DNA from: Cervus elaphus
Taxonomy: Eukaryota; Chordata; Mammalia; Artiodactyla; Cervidae
NCBI RefSeq assembly: GCF_910594005.1
Contig: NC_057832.1
Location: forward strand, 100,327,152 to 100,391,151
DNA: 64,000 nt
Direction of reading: 5' to 3'
The translations under genes were made by a program, and so were the position numbers. Below the pieces are notes generated by a model that was given only the letters and a program-made list of their open reading frames with translations, did no database searches and was not told where the DNA came from. Shown piece by piece: positions 12,342-27,300 of the stretch. The first letter of the stretch is position 1; every line of letters starts with the position of its first letter.

Positions 12342-15300
12342 AATCTAATGTATGGTAAAGGTACAAAAACCAGTAGGCAAAGGGAGAACTGTTAAATAAA
12401 TAGTGCTGGGACAATCTGTCAACTATTTAAAAAAAGGAAACTTAGATAACCTCTTCTTATTTTGGATTTTATGACTCTAAAGCACTAAAATGAAAATACA
12501 ACAGGCTAATAGATTTAATCATGAAAAAATGCAAACCTCAAATATGTCAAAAGTCACCACAAAGAAAATTAAAAATCACAAATTAGAAAAAAAATCCATG
12601 ACATATGTAAGTGAGAAAAGGTTAATATGCTTAGTTCATTAATATTTTAAAACTAGTTCTTTAGTAGGAAGAAGATTGTATGCACAAAGTAAAAATGCAA
12701 TCAAGATAAAACTTAACACGGAAAGGAAGCCTTCTTTGCACTCCGTAACTGCAGGCCAGTCAGGCCCCTTCCCCCAAGGGGACTACCTTCAAATATATGT
12801 CTCCTTCCAAAAATGAAAAAACTACATATTTTATACATATTTATTTCTCCCGTTCTTACACATCCAGAAAGACGCTATTCGTACTGCTCTACAATATGGT
12901 TTGTTGTTTACCTTTTTTTTTTTAACTTAATAACATCAAGTAAAGATTTTTCTCGTTTATTTTCAAGGCTATATTGGTTTCCAATGAATAAAGAGATCAT
13001 AATTACTTAAAGATTTTACAAATCAGTAAGTAAAAGATGAACATACCATTAGAAAGAAGCAAGAAAGGGCATGTCCTCAAAAGAAGAAATATCTATGACC
13101 AACAAACACAGACATGTATGCAAGACTCAATCTCATTTTCAGATAAATTAAAAATAAAACTATTATATACCATTTTTCATCCATCAAACTGGGAAACATT
13201 TACAAAAGTGAGAACAATTCAGCACTGGCTAGGATGGGGAGAAATGGGTCTTCTTATTTGTTTGGTGGGAATACAAACAAGTAGAACCTTTCTGGAGATA
13301 ATGTGGAATCGGCACTGAGCATCTTAAAAATGGTTCCACCCTTGACCATCTGCAGCAGTTTATCTTCAGGAAATAAGTAAGAACCATACAAAAATTTATG
13401 TATTTACATTACAACATTCTCTCATAAAAATGAAAAATCAGAAAAACATTAATGGCCAACAATAGGAGAATAATTAAATAAATAATGGCATATCTAAAGG
13501 CTAGACATTATATGACAACACAGCCTTTACTATTGAGCTTTCGAAATCTATTTAATGAGATAGCAAAGTTTTCATGATAAAATGTTCAATGAAAACAGCA
13601 TAATACAAAACTATATACGAAGAGTATGGATTTGGATGGGGAAAATAGACCAAAATGTTAATAGGGTTTATTAGTTATTTTAATTTTCTTCTTTATATAT
13701 TTTTTAAAACAGGTTTCTGATTTTCTAGAAATCTATTTTAAAGCAGGGAAAAAATAAATATTATAAAAGGAGTTTTTTTGTTCCTTCAAAAACAGCCAAT
13801 GTGTATACAGATACAGTCTGCTCTACAGGCATTCCTGAGTGAGTTGTTATTCTGTATAGAGCACTAAAAAGACTAATATTACTCACACATTATGGTGTCC
13901 TACTTTACAAGAGCCTATTTTGCTCTGCAAATTTATCTCAGAAGAGAAAATTGCATGTGCCCATATGTCCTGGTGTTGCAATCTCGACAATGAATTAAAG
14001 GACAAAATCCAGGTACTTTATAATAACCAGGTTAAAATTGGGAGTACTCATATGAGGACACTCAATTATCTCTATTACAAAGAGCCCTTATTTCTCTGCA
14101 GTGTGAGAGGCATCCATCAAAAGGTAAATTCCTGTCTTTTCCAGATTCTCTTTATCCTCCCTAACAAAAACAAGCCCAGGGAAATGACAGTTGAGTTGTA
14201 CAAACCCGGTGTTCAGACTTCCTGAGAAACTTGTCTTGAAATCAGAAGTCAAATTCCTGGCCTACATCAACCTTAACAAAACACATCCCCTTCAACAAGC
14301 AGCCGCACACTGACAGCTGAGGGCTTCAGGATGAATAAAGACCTTTGCTCTGTGGATTCTTTTCATGATAGTACACCTAAGAGACTTTCTTTTCAACCTG
14401 GTATTTAAGAAAGGAGATCTGGTGCCTATCTGTCTTTCTAGCCTTATCTCATAGCCTTCATTCAGACCCCAGCCAGACTGGGTTATGTGATTCCCCAAAC
14501 ACGCTTGGACTTCTCCGTGCCTTTGCTCAGGCTCAGTCTCACCCTTAGCTTGCACCTGTTGAGACTCCACACCCTGAAGGCCACAGTGTGCACGTGCACA
14601 CATGTATGGGGACGGACACACATGTGTTGGGGAGGAAAATAATAACAGAAAGACAAGGTTACTCATATGACAGAAATTCATACGACTCCAAGTAAGCAGA
14701 GCTGTGTCTTTTTCATCTTGGTAATCTCACAGCACCTAACTCTATGGCCTGTACATATACAGAGAGCAGTAAAAATATTTGTTTAAAAAATTAATTAGTA
14801 CATTTAAAACATTTAAGACTAAAAATGTTACAACTACTAAACCAGACAGCTTTTCTTTTTCTTTTATTTTTTTCTCAGCTTTTCTTTTTAAAGAAATAAG
14901 AATCAGCAAAGCACCAGATAGCATTTCTCAGAGAGTCACAATCTAATTACAGACAGATACATCAAAGTCCCTGTGAACACAACAGCACAGGATTCCACAG
15001 TCAAACGGTCAATTTGTTATTTTCCCCAAATCCTCAATTCTCATTACCTTCTAGCCTTTGAATCTCCTCAGCTGTCACTTCCAGTGTTTGATCAGATAGG
15101 GATGCAACCTGGATGACCTGATAAAAAACAGAATGGAATGTGTAGATGTGTGTATGTTTGTCTTTAAACAGAGACAATTCTGTTTTTAACAGAAGGTGAG
15201 GAAATATCAAACATCAAAGATCTCCTGTTTTAAGAAACTGTCAGTGTCCCCAGTTGAAGACTAAATCTCAGGTCTTCTTACTTTGAGGGCAGTAATTACA

Positions 15301-18300
15301 TTTTCTTCATTCCAGAAGAAAAAACTTGTTTAAAACATTACACAATAAACTTAAAAGACCAAAAGGATAATTTTGGACAAGAAACATAAATAAGAGTTTA
15401 AAAATGCCTTCATGTATATTCTAGTTTCAATATAACATGCTACTTCTTAAAAAATGCATAACAGCATTGTATTAGAAATTATTCATGCAACGAAGAAATA
15501 AATGTAATTATGGATATATTGATTACAATGTTGTACAGCCAACACACAGTTTTTAAAGTACTTTTCTGTTGTAGGAAATGATAAATTAGGAGATTGTGAT
15601 TAATATACACATACTACTACATATAAAATAGATAATTAACAAGGACCTACTGTATAGCACAGGGAACTCAATATTCCATAATAACTTATATGAGAAAAGA
15701 ATCTGAAAAAGAATACATATATATATAATAACTGATTCACTGTGCTGTACATCTGAAACTAACACAACATTATAAATCAACTACACTCCAATAAACATTT
15801 AAAAACTGGTACGTAGAATTCAAATTAAAAAATAAATAAATCACTTTTTACAACTTAGCTCACTAGTCTAACATCCACCTTGAGTTGCACATCACTGGAA
15901 CCCTTGTTTGGGGGCCAGAGAGACATTTTGTCCATAATTTTCAAATGAAAGAAGAAAGTAACTTTCCTAAAGTAACAAAATAGCCCATGGCAGAAAGACT
16001 TGGAAAAAGAGTACAGTCATAGATGGGATATTACCTGCTTTGCACAGAGAAATATGTCCAGGCAATAAAGAACCCAGAATTCTAGATTCTCATTATTAAG
16101 ATAAATTGACAAGGAAAAGTAAAACTTAAACTACAAATTTGATGATTAAAAAGTAGAATGTATATTTTACTGTATAGAATTCTTTTCAAAGAAAAAAGTT
16201 TCATACCAATTAGCCCTCTCATAGGTGAAATATAAAGAAGCAGAAGAAAACCCTCTGCAAACATTACTCAGAGTTGAATTTAGAAATACAGAAAGTAGCA
16301 CAAATTAGATAGTCTTTACTCCAATGGAAGATCATTAAACTTACCAGCTGGGCAAAAGTTGTTACTTTTAGTCTCTTGAAAAGCTCATCTTTTTTGTATC
16401 TATAATCTGCAAAGCAGAACGGGACAAATATTTTTTCCAGGTTTATTTTGCTTTCTTGGAGGTAATAATTCTTTCTAGTCATCAAGAAATTTCATCAAGA
16501 AATGTACCCCCAAATGGTATATTTTTCCAGTTATTTACATGTATTTCCTTGCATTACTTCATTTGATCCTCAGGATAGCCTCAGAATTAAATGTGGCAGG
16601 TGTTGTATCATTTTTGCTCTGGCCAGGAGAAGCATCCTGCTGCAAATCTAAGCTATCTTTTTGGGTCCAGTGATTTTACCTCTTCCCTTTATTTTTATTG
16701 GTCTACAATTATCCTTATCATGCTGTCTCTACTTTGACCACACTGTATTGCACACATTTTTGTAAGTCCTTTAAATCCTTTTCAGAACAAGCAGGGGATA
16801 AATACCTGAATTTTACAAATGAGGACAGAGACCCAGAGAAGCTGAGGTGCCCTAGGTCAAAAGCTGGTAAGACATTTACACCCCACTATTCTATCTCTGT
16901 CCTAGAAAGAGAATAATTAGTCCTGAGGTTACAAACTATGCTAGAAACAGAGGATGACCCTTTTTTCCTGGAGCACATTACTGGGCACAAACTTACGATC
17001 GGTCCTGATAATCTCTTGTATCAATTTTCCGTCAACTTTACCTCAGTAAAAATCAACTTAATGCAGTTTTGCAATAGGAAAAAGTTCTGGAGATCTATTG
17101 TGCAACAAAGTAAATATACTTAACAGTACTGAACTGTACACTGAAAGAGGTTACAATGATAAATCTTGTACTGTGGATTTTTTTAAAACCAAACTTAGAA
17201 AAAAAAAGAGAAATCAACTGAAAACATCAATATTTACTCAGTGCTATCTTTACAGTTCTGAGACATAACTCAAACTTTTGCATTTGTTTGTGTTAATAAT
17301 TCTTCACATATTAAACAGTTTTAAGAAATACAGCCAATCTCACTTTATTATTTGTCCCACAGAGGCATGTTAAAAGCTGGCCTCCCTAAACTTTTCTGAA
17401 GAAGACTTGCCAATTCTGAAGAGTTTCCAGGATTGAACTCCTGCCCACCCCTACTCTTCACTCCTCTTCTAGGTTTATATATTGGCATCCTTGACTCCTT
17501 AAATACTACCTCATTATTTCAGAATTACTGAAGGTTAGCTGGATAATTACTTTAGTCTCATAAACAAAGAATCCTGGCAAAGGAAAGATTAAAGGTACTT
17601 AATATTATTTACTTGGTTATACTAATCATTCCCATCAATTTTCCAAAAAACCAGCACAGACCAGATAGCTACTTTGGAGGATAATGTAAGCATGGTTTAC
17701 CAAACACCTTGAGACTCAAGAGTCAGGAAATGATATTATCTTAAAAACATGCCTTCTCTTAAGTACCTCAAGACTCTTTCTGAGGAGGAACTAAAGCTTC
17801 TCTGTTCTAAAATGTCCTTAAGATAGCAATTTGGCTAAAAATTTTCTTCCAGGAAATTCTTAAAACAGTTTCTTTTAGATACAACAAGGTAGCAAACCTA
17901 GATGCAAAGTAGCTTCTAAAACACATCAGGATGCAGACCCGAATAAGCTGAGCAGAAGCTTTAGAAAGTGCAACTCAACTACAGTATTTCTTTCAGTTGC
18001 CACCAACTTGCCCACCCAAAGTCATTTATGTAAATCAAAATGGCAATAAGTCAGCCAATGAAAATAGTCAATAGCTTTCAAAGTAGTTTGCACTGTGGCA
18101 TTTATCCATTGCTATTCTTTTGGTATAGTTAACATAGTTGGAAATACTACTCTAGTTCTTCATGTTCTATGTACAAAATACACACATTAAAACCCTCTTT
18201 AAATAGAAATCCCCTTAAATAAGGACACAGGCGCTGCTGTTTTCTAACGACCAGCACTTCCAGCATCCTCTCATAAGCACTAGAAATTGCGCTGCACATT

Positions 18301-21300
18301 TGAGCCTGAACACTACATACCTGGTTCTGGTTTAGAAGGACAGCCATCATGAGGACTTTCTGACATTATTACTCAGATAAAAGATTAAGCTAGACGTTTT
18401 ACAGTAAGTCTTAAATTTTATAAAAAGGATAACTTGGAAAGCTCTGTCAGTCTGTCCTTGCAAGGGCGAACAGAGCTTTAAGAATGGAGCTTCTGCTACT
18501 GTAGCTTCTCCCAGACTCTATAATGGAGACAAACAATCCTAGTTTCAGATGTGTTATCAAGTTTTGCTTCTCCGGTAAGTCTGGAGTCTAAGTGTGTCTC
18601 TCTCGAGTTACTGGAAGGACAGAGACCTAACTATCTAGGGTGCTTCACTCCGGGCCCAACCAGTGTCATCTAACCACCAGAAGCCAAGAATGGGCTTTGT
18701 GAATGGTCAATAGACACAGGGTGTCTATTTTCCCCAGGCAGAGTTGAAAGAATATTCAGATCACAAAGGAATTCTGCGTTTTCAGGGTTCTGTTAAAATG
18801 CGTTATTAGCAAAGGGAAGTTGGGCTCACAGTGGAAGACAAATCAAAGGAAGTAACAGGACAAGGTTTGTGATTTCACAGAAAGACATGGCATCTAAGGT
18901 AATCTGAGAAAAGGGATGGGTTTAGGGTGTCACAAAACAAGGCAACATTCTCCTCCTTCTGACCCAAAAGAACACCTACAACAGAAGATGGGAAAAGAGA
19001 AGGAAATATTTTCCAAGATGTAGATCCCAAACCAGAATCTGAAGTAATTCTAGCTGGAGAATCAGCACAAAGTGTGTGAAACCAGGTGAGAGGAACCTCC
19101 TGTCTTACTAAATGGCAGCCCACAGCTTCTAAAGAGGGAAGGTGAAGTGCGCATTTTCAAAGACTCTAACCCACAGGTATTTCTTTTGGGAGATAAGCTC
19201 CATTTAAAGTTTATATATCACAGAAACCACATTGTGCTTTTATGAGGAATATTTTAAACAGGGTTTCAGCAAGCTGGGTGGAATGGGACAATTTTTATAT
19301 GGGACAAATTTTGGTGTGGATGGGTGAGTTTACACTCGGCTACCTATGCTTAGGAGGTGAAAAAGGCTACAAACCAGAACAGAAGCAGGCCAGTTGAATT
19401 TTGCTCACAGTGGATGAATTAAGGATGACAACAATAAAGTTTAGGTGAGTAAACAAGATTTTTTTCATAGTTTAAAAATTTAATATCCACATATTTATGT
19501 ATGTAAAGTGGAATATTTTGCAGATACATAGCATTTTAAATATACAGCATAAATGTATAAAGTATAAAATATGTAAGAAAAAAAGGATACTGTGACATTA
19601 CACATTAAAAAACAAATGTCAATAACATCAGTCCTTATAGCTGAATGTAGCAAATAACAGATTCAGCACGGAGCTGCTCCTGAGTCTATGTCTATTGTCT
19701 GGGATTTCTAATACTGCAGCAATTCAAAAGGAACAGGAACATTATCATTTAAATTAAAAGTCCTGCTATGTAAAAACAAAAGTTCTGGTGAATTCTGGGT
19801 TTGTAGTATTTTCTTCCCAGAAGGTATATTTGACCAGAGCCAGGTCCTGAACTGCTCCCAATCAGGGTACCTCTCCACCGCCCTTAGCTCAACACTGCCG
19901 CAGCATGGGGCTCTCCTACTGAAGCTATGAGCAAATCCACCTTGGAAAACAGATGTCCCTGCTTCTCTGATGCTGGCCATGATGTGTACATTTTACATCT
20001 GTTTTGGACACAGATTGAAAAATTATGATTTTGTGCAAGCGCAGTGCACTCAGTGACTAGAAGCATATCTTTGGCGAAGATTAGTTTTTTAAAAGGATGT
20101 GCATGAAATATGATTTTTAATTAAAAGAAAGCTGACTGCAACGAATTTATAATGCATAACACCACTTTAAGAATAAGCTCTTTCTCACACCTCTAAGTCT
20201 TTCATGAATACTGTCGAATTTATACTAAAAAGAATGCTATGAAATAAGATATTATTACTCCTATCTCAGGTACAGAGAAAATAAGAAAATAGGAAAGATT
20301 AAGTATCTTGAATACAGATCATAAAGACTGCAGTACAATGAAACTAGAAGCTGGGGTTCTCACTGCTTAACTAGAGATTATTTCATAGTCCAACATTAAT
20401 ATCTCCCATGGGATTTAAGGCAGGCAGAACGCAGACTCAAAGACCACAACCTCAGCAGCTGACCTGATGGTACAGTGTTTCCCACATCCTTCAAGGCATC
20501 TGCCATGCTCACCTGACTCCCATAGCTTTGTATGCAAGTCACCTGTAGAGTATGGTTAGGATCGTTAAAAACCAACTTACAGAGCCACTATAGGGTTCCA
20601 TTACCCCACACCATAAATAGTGTTACTCACTTTTTTTGATCTCTTCTAGCTTCTCAATGTATTTAGTCATACTGTTACCTAAAAAGAGAAGGATTTTAAA
20701 TATGCTTTTAATGGAAGAAAATGAGGTCTGAGCCTTCCCATCCTGTTTTTACAGAACTGCAGTAGACAAATGGATCAGACATAGTAAATAGTTTTTAGGA
20801 TTATACGGCATTATTAAAAGATAAGGAATCCAGGGAAATGTTTTGGTCAAATGTGTTAAGCTGAGGTGCACACCCAATAAACATTAAGAAGTCCCCCCAG
20901 GCACTACAAATGATCACTTTATGCAATTTTTTTTCTTTCCAAGTTAAGCCCGTCATCCTCCATTCATTCGCCCTGTAAGCTTTTTTTGTGGGGAAGGTAT
21001 GCAGAGGAAGAGAAAGAAGCAACAACCTCTGAATGTATAAAATGAGCTGCTGTGCCTGGCCAAGTAACCCTTTCCTCTTCGCTTAATCTTTGTGGTTTCC
21101 TTCTCTTCCCTGAACTTGGTCTTCCACTATTCATGCTGATACTGCAGCCTGAACGAGACCACACAGTCTGTACACCAGTATTCACCATGGATTTGATTTG
21201 CTGAGAAATAACAGCAGATCCTCAGCACTGTGGGGAGTCCCCCACCCTCATGTTTTATGGCCTGGTTCTATAACACTAGGTTCTAGCCAAGGTGGTTTGG

Positions 21301-24300
21301 AGAGTTTTCATGCATTAAAACTGGGCCAGGATTCTTATGGTTTCCGAATGAACTAAAGTCTGGTTCTCAAGCCAGGGGCTATTATACTGAGCATGCTTCG
21401 ATTTGATTCAGTTCAGCACAGCAAGCTCTATCTGGTACCTAACACGTATAGCAAAAATAAAGGAACACATTAAAAAGAATTTTTCATTTCTAAAACTGTG
21501 CTCCTAACTTTTAAGCCTTGAGAGCAACTAGTCAGTTTCAGTCACAAACTTTGGGTAAAAGAAATGCTTCTGATTAATGGTATGAACTTATGCTTTCAAG
21601 CACTGTTCTGAACTTTTCTTCATGTGTAGGTGAGAAGCAGAGAAAGAAAATTCTTTTTCTGAAACCCAAAGCACATTTTCAAAAAACTTACATCACTTGT
21701 TATTATTAAATCTATACCATCATGGAATAAAATTTCACTGAGTTAAAACATTCTTTTTTCATCTGACAACACACAGTCCCCAGATCAGAACCGAAGAGCA
21801 GGACTGATTCAGTGTGGTCCTGGACCCAGACCGTATCCTTCCAAAAGCTCAGAGACGTGACAGTAGTAGGGCTGCTCAGAAGGCCTGAGGCTTCTCAAGA
21901 CAGACACTGAGAATACCCCAGAAAAGATCCAAAAAGGACCAAAGACCAAGGCTGGAATCAAATATGATCTTTTCTAGGTTCTTCAGGCTGGAATGAACCT
22001 GAGATGTTGACCAGATCTCCACAGTGGAAACCATGAATCCTTCCCAGACTCACAGCCTCTCCTGTGCAACTGTGCACTTGGGCGGGAACTCAACTGGTCA
22101 GTACTCAGCTTAGAAGACAGGGCAAATGGCATGCTCTGCCCTGTCCCACAGTCTTATTCTTAAACGACTTTATAGGAGCTTCTGGTTGCATGTTCCTGGG
22201 CCCCTTACAGTGCCAGGCTATTGACGTGCCAGTTAGTTTCTTTTCGTTGGAGAAGCTTCAGGACTCCTTCCAGAACTGTTGAAAAATTGAGGTACAAAAA
22301 GGTCCACTGACTTGACTGGAGACATAGCAAGTTAGTAACTAAGTCGATTAATATTCCCAACCTCCTGGTTTCTAACATGGCTCACAGAAACACACTGCTT
22401 CTCTAGCTGTGCTGTTTTAAAAACATGATTTCACTGTGAGGTAAATATGTAGGAAGTGTTACTTTCTTCATAGTAGCAGGTGGGAACCATTTCATGCTCT
22501 CAAATTCCCTGAGGCATGCTATGCATGGGAAATAATAGCCAGCCTTATCATATAGTCTTTATTATTAAAACACTGCATTTCCAGTCTATAGCAGTTTCCA
22601 CTAACAATGTGTCTAAAATCCATTTCTCAGTCAGTTAACAACATTTTCAGAATATTTACACAGCACTTCATCTTTGTACCAGCAGAGCCTCACAATGACC
22701 CTGTGAGGTATGTTTTCATTCCTACTGATTATTTTTTCCACTAAAAGAGAAGGCAGAGAAACAAAGTCTTTTGCAGAGGTGTACAAATACTTGGCAAAAT
22801 TAAGAACAAATCTAAGAGTGCTATTGATAAGAAGCTTTTTTCATTATGGCTATTCATTGTTTCCTGTAGGGGGGAAATAAAAGAAAATGGAAGATTTCTG
22901 CATTGCTTTAATTGGAGAAATGACTAAGCAACACACAAAAAAATCCCTAAAAATGATTTTAGAAAGTATGAAAAGTAGTATTTTTACCCCACTTCATGTA
23001 CTGCTTGTATCTTAACTAAGCAGCTCATCTTACTGGATCTAATTTCATCTGAAAACAGCTTTTTGACTACCTTTTAAAAAGAATACAAATGAATCTATTT
23101 TATAATTGACTTATTTATAAACATATTTTTACTTTATACAAAAGTAAGGAGGCTAAAAGACTATCAACAGAATAATTTTTTTTAATTGAAATTACACATT
23201 ACTGCCAGATAAATTTTCCTAGACAAGACTTTGATTAAAAAAGAAAGTCAGTGGCTCCCCACTGCTTACTGACTGAAGTTTAAACTCCTTGTTCTACTGC
23301 TGAAGACGCCAACATCTTACTACCTCTTCAATCTTGCCTTAATTACTAAACTTGACAAACTCGCTGTGAGTCTTTGGCACTCTAACATGTCACCTTGCCC
23401 ACGTAATCATAATAGCTCACCCAGCTGGAAGTGACCTTTCCCTCCTCTGAACTTCTACAGAACTCAGCTTACCAGTCACAGGGCATTTATCATTATACTG
23501 CCTTATTTGTGTGTAAGTCGTATCTATCTTATTATACTGAAAGCCTAAAATAACTACACACACATAGACACACAAACACACACACAGAATACCTTTATCC
23601 TTTCCACTGTCTAGTGTTGGAGGCACTCAAAAATATTTGCTAAATGAGAAATACTATGAAAATTTACTAGTTGAAGAATCCTTATAATGGATCATATTAT
23701 AATGTAAATAATCATACCCTAATTTGCTTTGAGTTTTTGGACGCCTGATTTTCTCTAAGCTATACACAACTTGATTTATATATAGTACATATATGTTACA
23801 TACTATTTAAATGACCAAATTGTTTCAGGACTCAGGTAACAGAAAGGTGGTATAAGGTGGTATTTAGCCTCTACTTAGTTTATAATTTAAGTTGCAAAAA
23901 AAGATATATAAAAAGGCTTTACAAGTGGAATCAAGAGAAAGAGACAACTCAACTATATTGATATTGCTAAGCAAAGATACAGCACAATCAATGAACTGAG
24001 GGGCTCATTCATTAGAGTTTTTCCTTTGTTTTCCTATAATGTAATAACCTTATTTGTACTGAGCCAGTAAGAAAAGCAAGTGATTTTGAGCAGCAGTAAT
24101 CTAAAGTGGTTAAGATTTATAAGGCAGGAACTCAGTTGCTAAGAGACAATTCCACTGCTTTATTTTTCTTCAATATTTCCCTCCTCTATGGAGAAGTTCT
24201 TTTGGCTCGGAAGGAGCAGAAAGCGTGAAAAGAGGCACAGAGGTCCTTTGTTAATCTCAATAAGTTATACGAGCGCATAGTGCTTTCTGGTTTGTAAAAG

Positions 24301-27300
24301 GCTTTCACATACATTTCTTCCTTTGGCGTAAGAAACAGAATTAAATACCAAGTAAAGATGAAGAGTACCTAGTCTGTAATGAGTTTCAGTGCTTAAGATC
24401 AAGGCTATTAGCAGATATTCAGGAAAAGTAAAGACTAAGAAGAAAAAAAGGAAATGACTAGTTTGTATAGAGATAAGAAAAGTAAGGTGAATTTTAAAAA
24501 ATTTAAAAATGGCTAGAAAAGACTGAGTGGAAATAGTCTATGGAATTTTAGAAAGCTAAAGAAATTTGAAATTAGATTGAATATAGATTGAAACGAGAGA
24601 ATGCCAGAAATGAAAGAGTGTAGAAGACTAACAAAGGGAGAGCCCTGTGGTTTGGAAATTGTCCCTTAATCAGCCTGCAGGGCTACAGAGCAGAAACCCA
24701 GAGAGGGTGCTTGAGAATACACAAGGACCCTGCGGTGGTGACTGAACAAAATGCCGGCAGGGATTTCATCGGAAGCATAATCCATTCCGGGCACAGTCTG
24801 GCAGTGCTGGGGAGCTGGGAAGATACACTCAGGCACCTATGGAACAAAAGAAATATTTGAAGTTCAAAATAATTCTGATATTTCTAGCCATGGCTATACA
24901 ATGGTGTTTGAATTTATAAGAGAAGTAGTGTCAGAAGGACAGAAATAAAATATTGTCTTTACCCAGGAAGAAGATATCTGGCTTTGAAGAACTCAGTGGA
25001 AGGCGATTTGGGTGAAGACTGGAGATGCCACAAAATTCTTGATTTCTTGGGATTAACTCTGAATTGCTCACTGTTTGGTAAGAAAAGATTAAAGACCCAT
25101 CTATTTAGCCTAGAAATGAGAAATGCTCATTTGTTCCTGTGCCTATTTCTACTGCTCTGACTGCAGAGCTTAAAATCATACCTCAGACAGGAATTTCTTA
25201 CTTTTACTTGACCTTTAGAGTCAGTCTGGTGTTTTCACAGTCAGGATTCCTCACACTTTTCGCCTTATGGCAGACATACATAAGTGATAACATTTGGACA
25301 CAACACTGAGGTTTGGGCTGTGTCAGGCCCTGACGGCTAGCCAGAGGGCTAAAGAGATCCGTATCCTGGCTCATAACCCACAGGCCACTGTACTGAATAT
25401 ACAGAGAGGTAAGTCACACACACACAAATGAATAGAAAGAAATGAAAATCTTTCCCTTAAATTGACTTTAACATAATTTTTAAAATCCAAAACAAAAAAT
25501 CAAACACTAGAATTATACTTCTTCCATACTGATATTAAAATACACTGGGTTTCCGGCAATGAAACACACTTTGGCCTTCCAAAGGTATTATAAAACTAGA
25601 CTTCTGTTTCCAGGAAGATGAGGTAGGATGTACTTTTCTCTATTCCTCCAGCTAAGTACAACAAAATCCCCAGATGACCCACAAAACAGGAGGAAATATC
25701 TGCAAATTATCCTTCAGATAAGGGTCTACTATCCAGGGTATATAACAGAACTCCTGTAACTCAACAATAAAAAGAAAAATAACCCAACTAAAAAAAGAAA
25801 ACAGGCCAAGGATATGAATAGCCATCTCTCCGCAGATGTATAATTGCCAATAAGCACATTAAAAGGTGCTCAACATCATTACTCATTAGGAAAATGCAAA
25901 TCAAAACCACAATGAAAATACCACTTCACACCCACAAAGATGGCTATAATCAAAACAATGGACAACAAGTATTGTTGAGGATGTGGAGAAAAAAAGAGCC
26001 CTCCTACACTGCTGGTGGGAATGCAAAGTGCAGCTGCTTTGGAACACAGTTTGGCAGTTCCTCAAAAAATTAAACACAGGGTTAACATCTGACCAAGAAT
26101 TCAACTTCTAGGTACATAACCAAGAGAACTGAAAACAGGTTCACACAAAAACATGTATACTAATACTTTAGCAGCATTATGGTCAAAAAGCATAAATAAA
26201 CCAAACATCTATCAAATGATGAGCAGATACACCAATTGTGGTGCTGTGCTTAGTCGCTCGGTTGTGTCCAACTCTTTGTGATTCCCATGGGTTGTAGCCC
26301 ACCAGGCTCCTCTGTCCATGGGGATTCCCCAGGCAAAAATACTAGAGTGGGTTGCCATGCCCTCCTCCAGGGAATCTTCCCAACTCAGGGGTCAAACCCA
26401 GGTCTCCCACACAGCAGGCAGATTCTTTACCATCTGAGACATCAGGAATAGCTATATAAAAGAATACTGTTTAGCATTAAAATATTGACACATGCTAGAA
26501 CAATGATGAACCTTGAAAACATTATGCTAAGTGAAAGAAGTCAGACACAAAGGTCACATGTTGTATGATTCCATTTTTATGAAATATTCAGAAGAGGCAA
26601 AGTCATAGATACAAAACATAGATTGGTGATTACCAGGAACTGGTAAAAGTAAGGCATAGGAAATGACTGCTTTGGGTATGGGGTTTCTTTATGGGATGAC
26701 AGAAATATTCGGGTGGTGCAAGTGGTAAAGAATCTGCCTGCAAATGCAGGAGATGCAACAGATGTGGGCTTGATCCCTGAGTTGGGAAGATTCTCCTGGA
26801 GAAGGAAATGGAAACCCACTCCAGTATTCATGCCTGGAAAATCTCATGAACAGAGGAGCCTGGCAGGCTATAGTTGCAGGCTACATGGGGCTGTAAAGAG
26901 TCAGACATGACTGAGCGTGCACACACACACACACATACACAGAAATATTCTACAGTTGATAGTATTGATGGTTTGACAACCTTGTGAATGTTCTAAAAAC
27001 GTCTGAATTGTACATTTGTAAAGGTTGAATTTTATGGTATGTAAATTATATCTTAAGAAAACATACCCAGTTAAAAAAAAAGATTGAATGGAAAAAGAAA
27101 ATCCTGGATGGGGTAAATTAAGAGTTTGGGATTAGAAGCTACATATTACTATATATAAAATAGATAAACAAAGTCCTACTGTATAGCACAGGCAACTATA
27201 TTCAATAGCTTATAATAACCTATAATGGAAAGGAATCTGAAAAAGAAAATATATTTTATGTATATATACATATATGTATAAAACTGAGTCATTGCTATAC

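Larger units (their letters stand above)
9660..15047 (-). other. CEP41: CEP41 intron 5
   Basis: 5388 bases. In order it holds a hAT-like DNA transposon relic (9795-11592) with a SINE and an L1 nested in it, an old L1 body (about 11600-13770) and about 1.3 kb of unassigned sequence next to exon 5. Confidence 0.8.
25660..27080 (+). mobile_element. Old L1 3' half, interrupted by two SINEs
   Basis: Typical degenerate L1M ORF2 3' end and 3' UTR: GGGTATATAACAGAACTCCT, then GGAAAATGCAAATCAAAACC, then CTGCTGGTGGGAATGCAAAG, then GGTGATTACCAGGAACTGG. Frames are broken. It is interrupted by SINEs at 26240-26450 and 26711-26938. Confidence 0.85.

Noticed and set aside
18147..18350. A 67-codon minus-strand frame in intron 3 as an extra CEP41 exon.
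   Set aside because: The 11 exons already give a complete, in-frame 373-residue protein, and this segment matches no part of CEP41.
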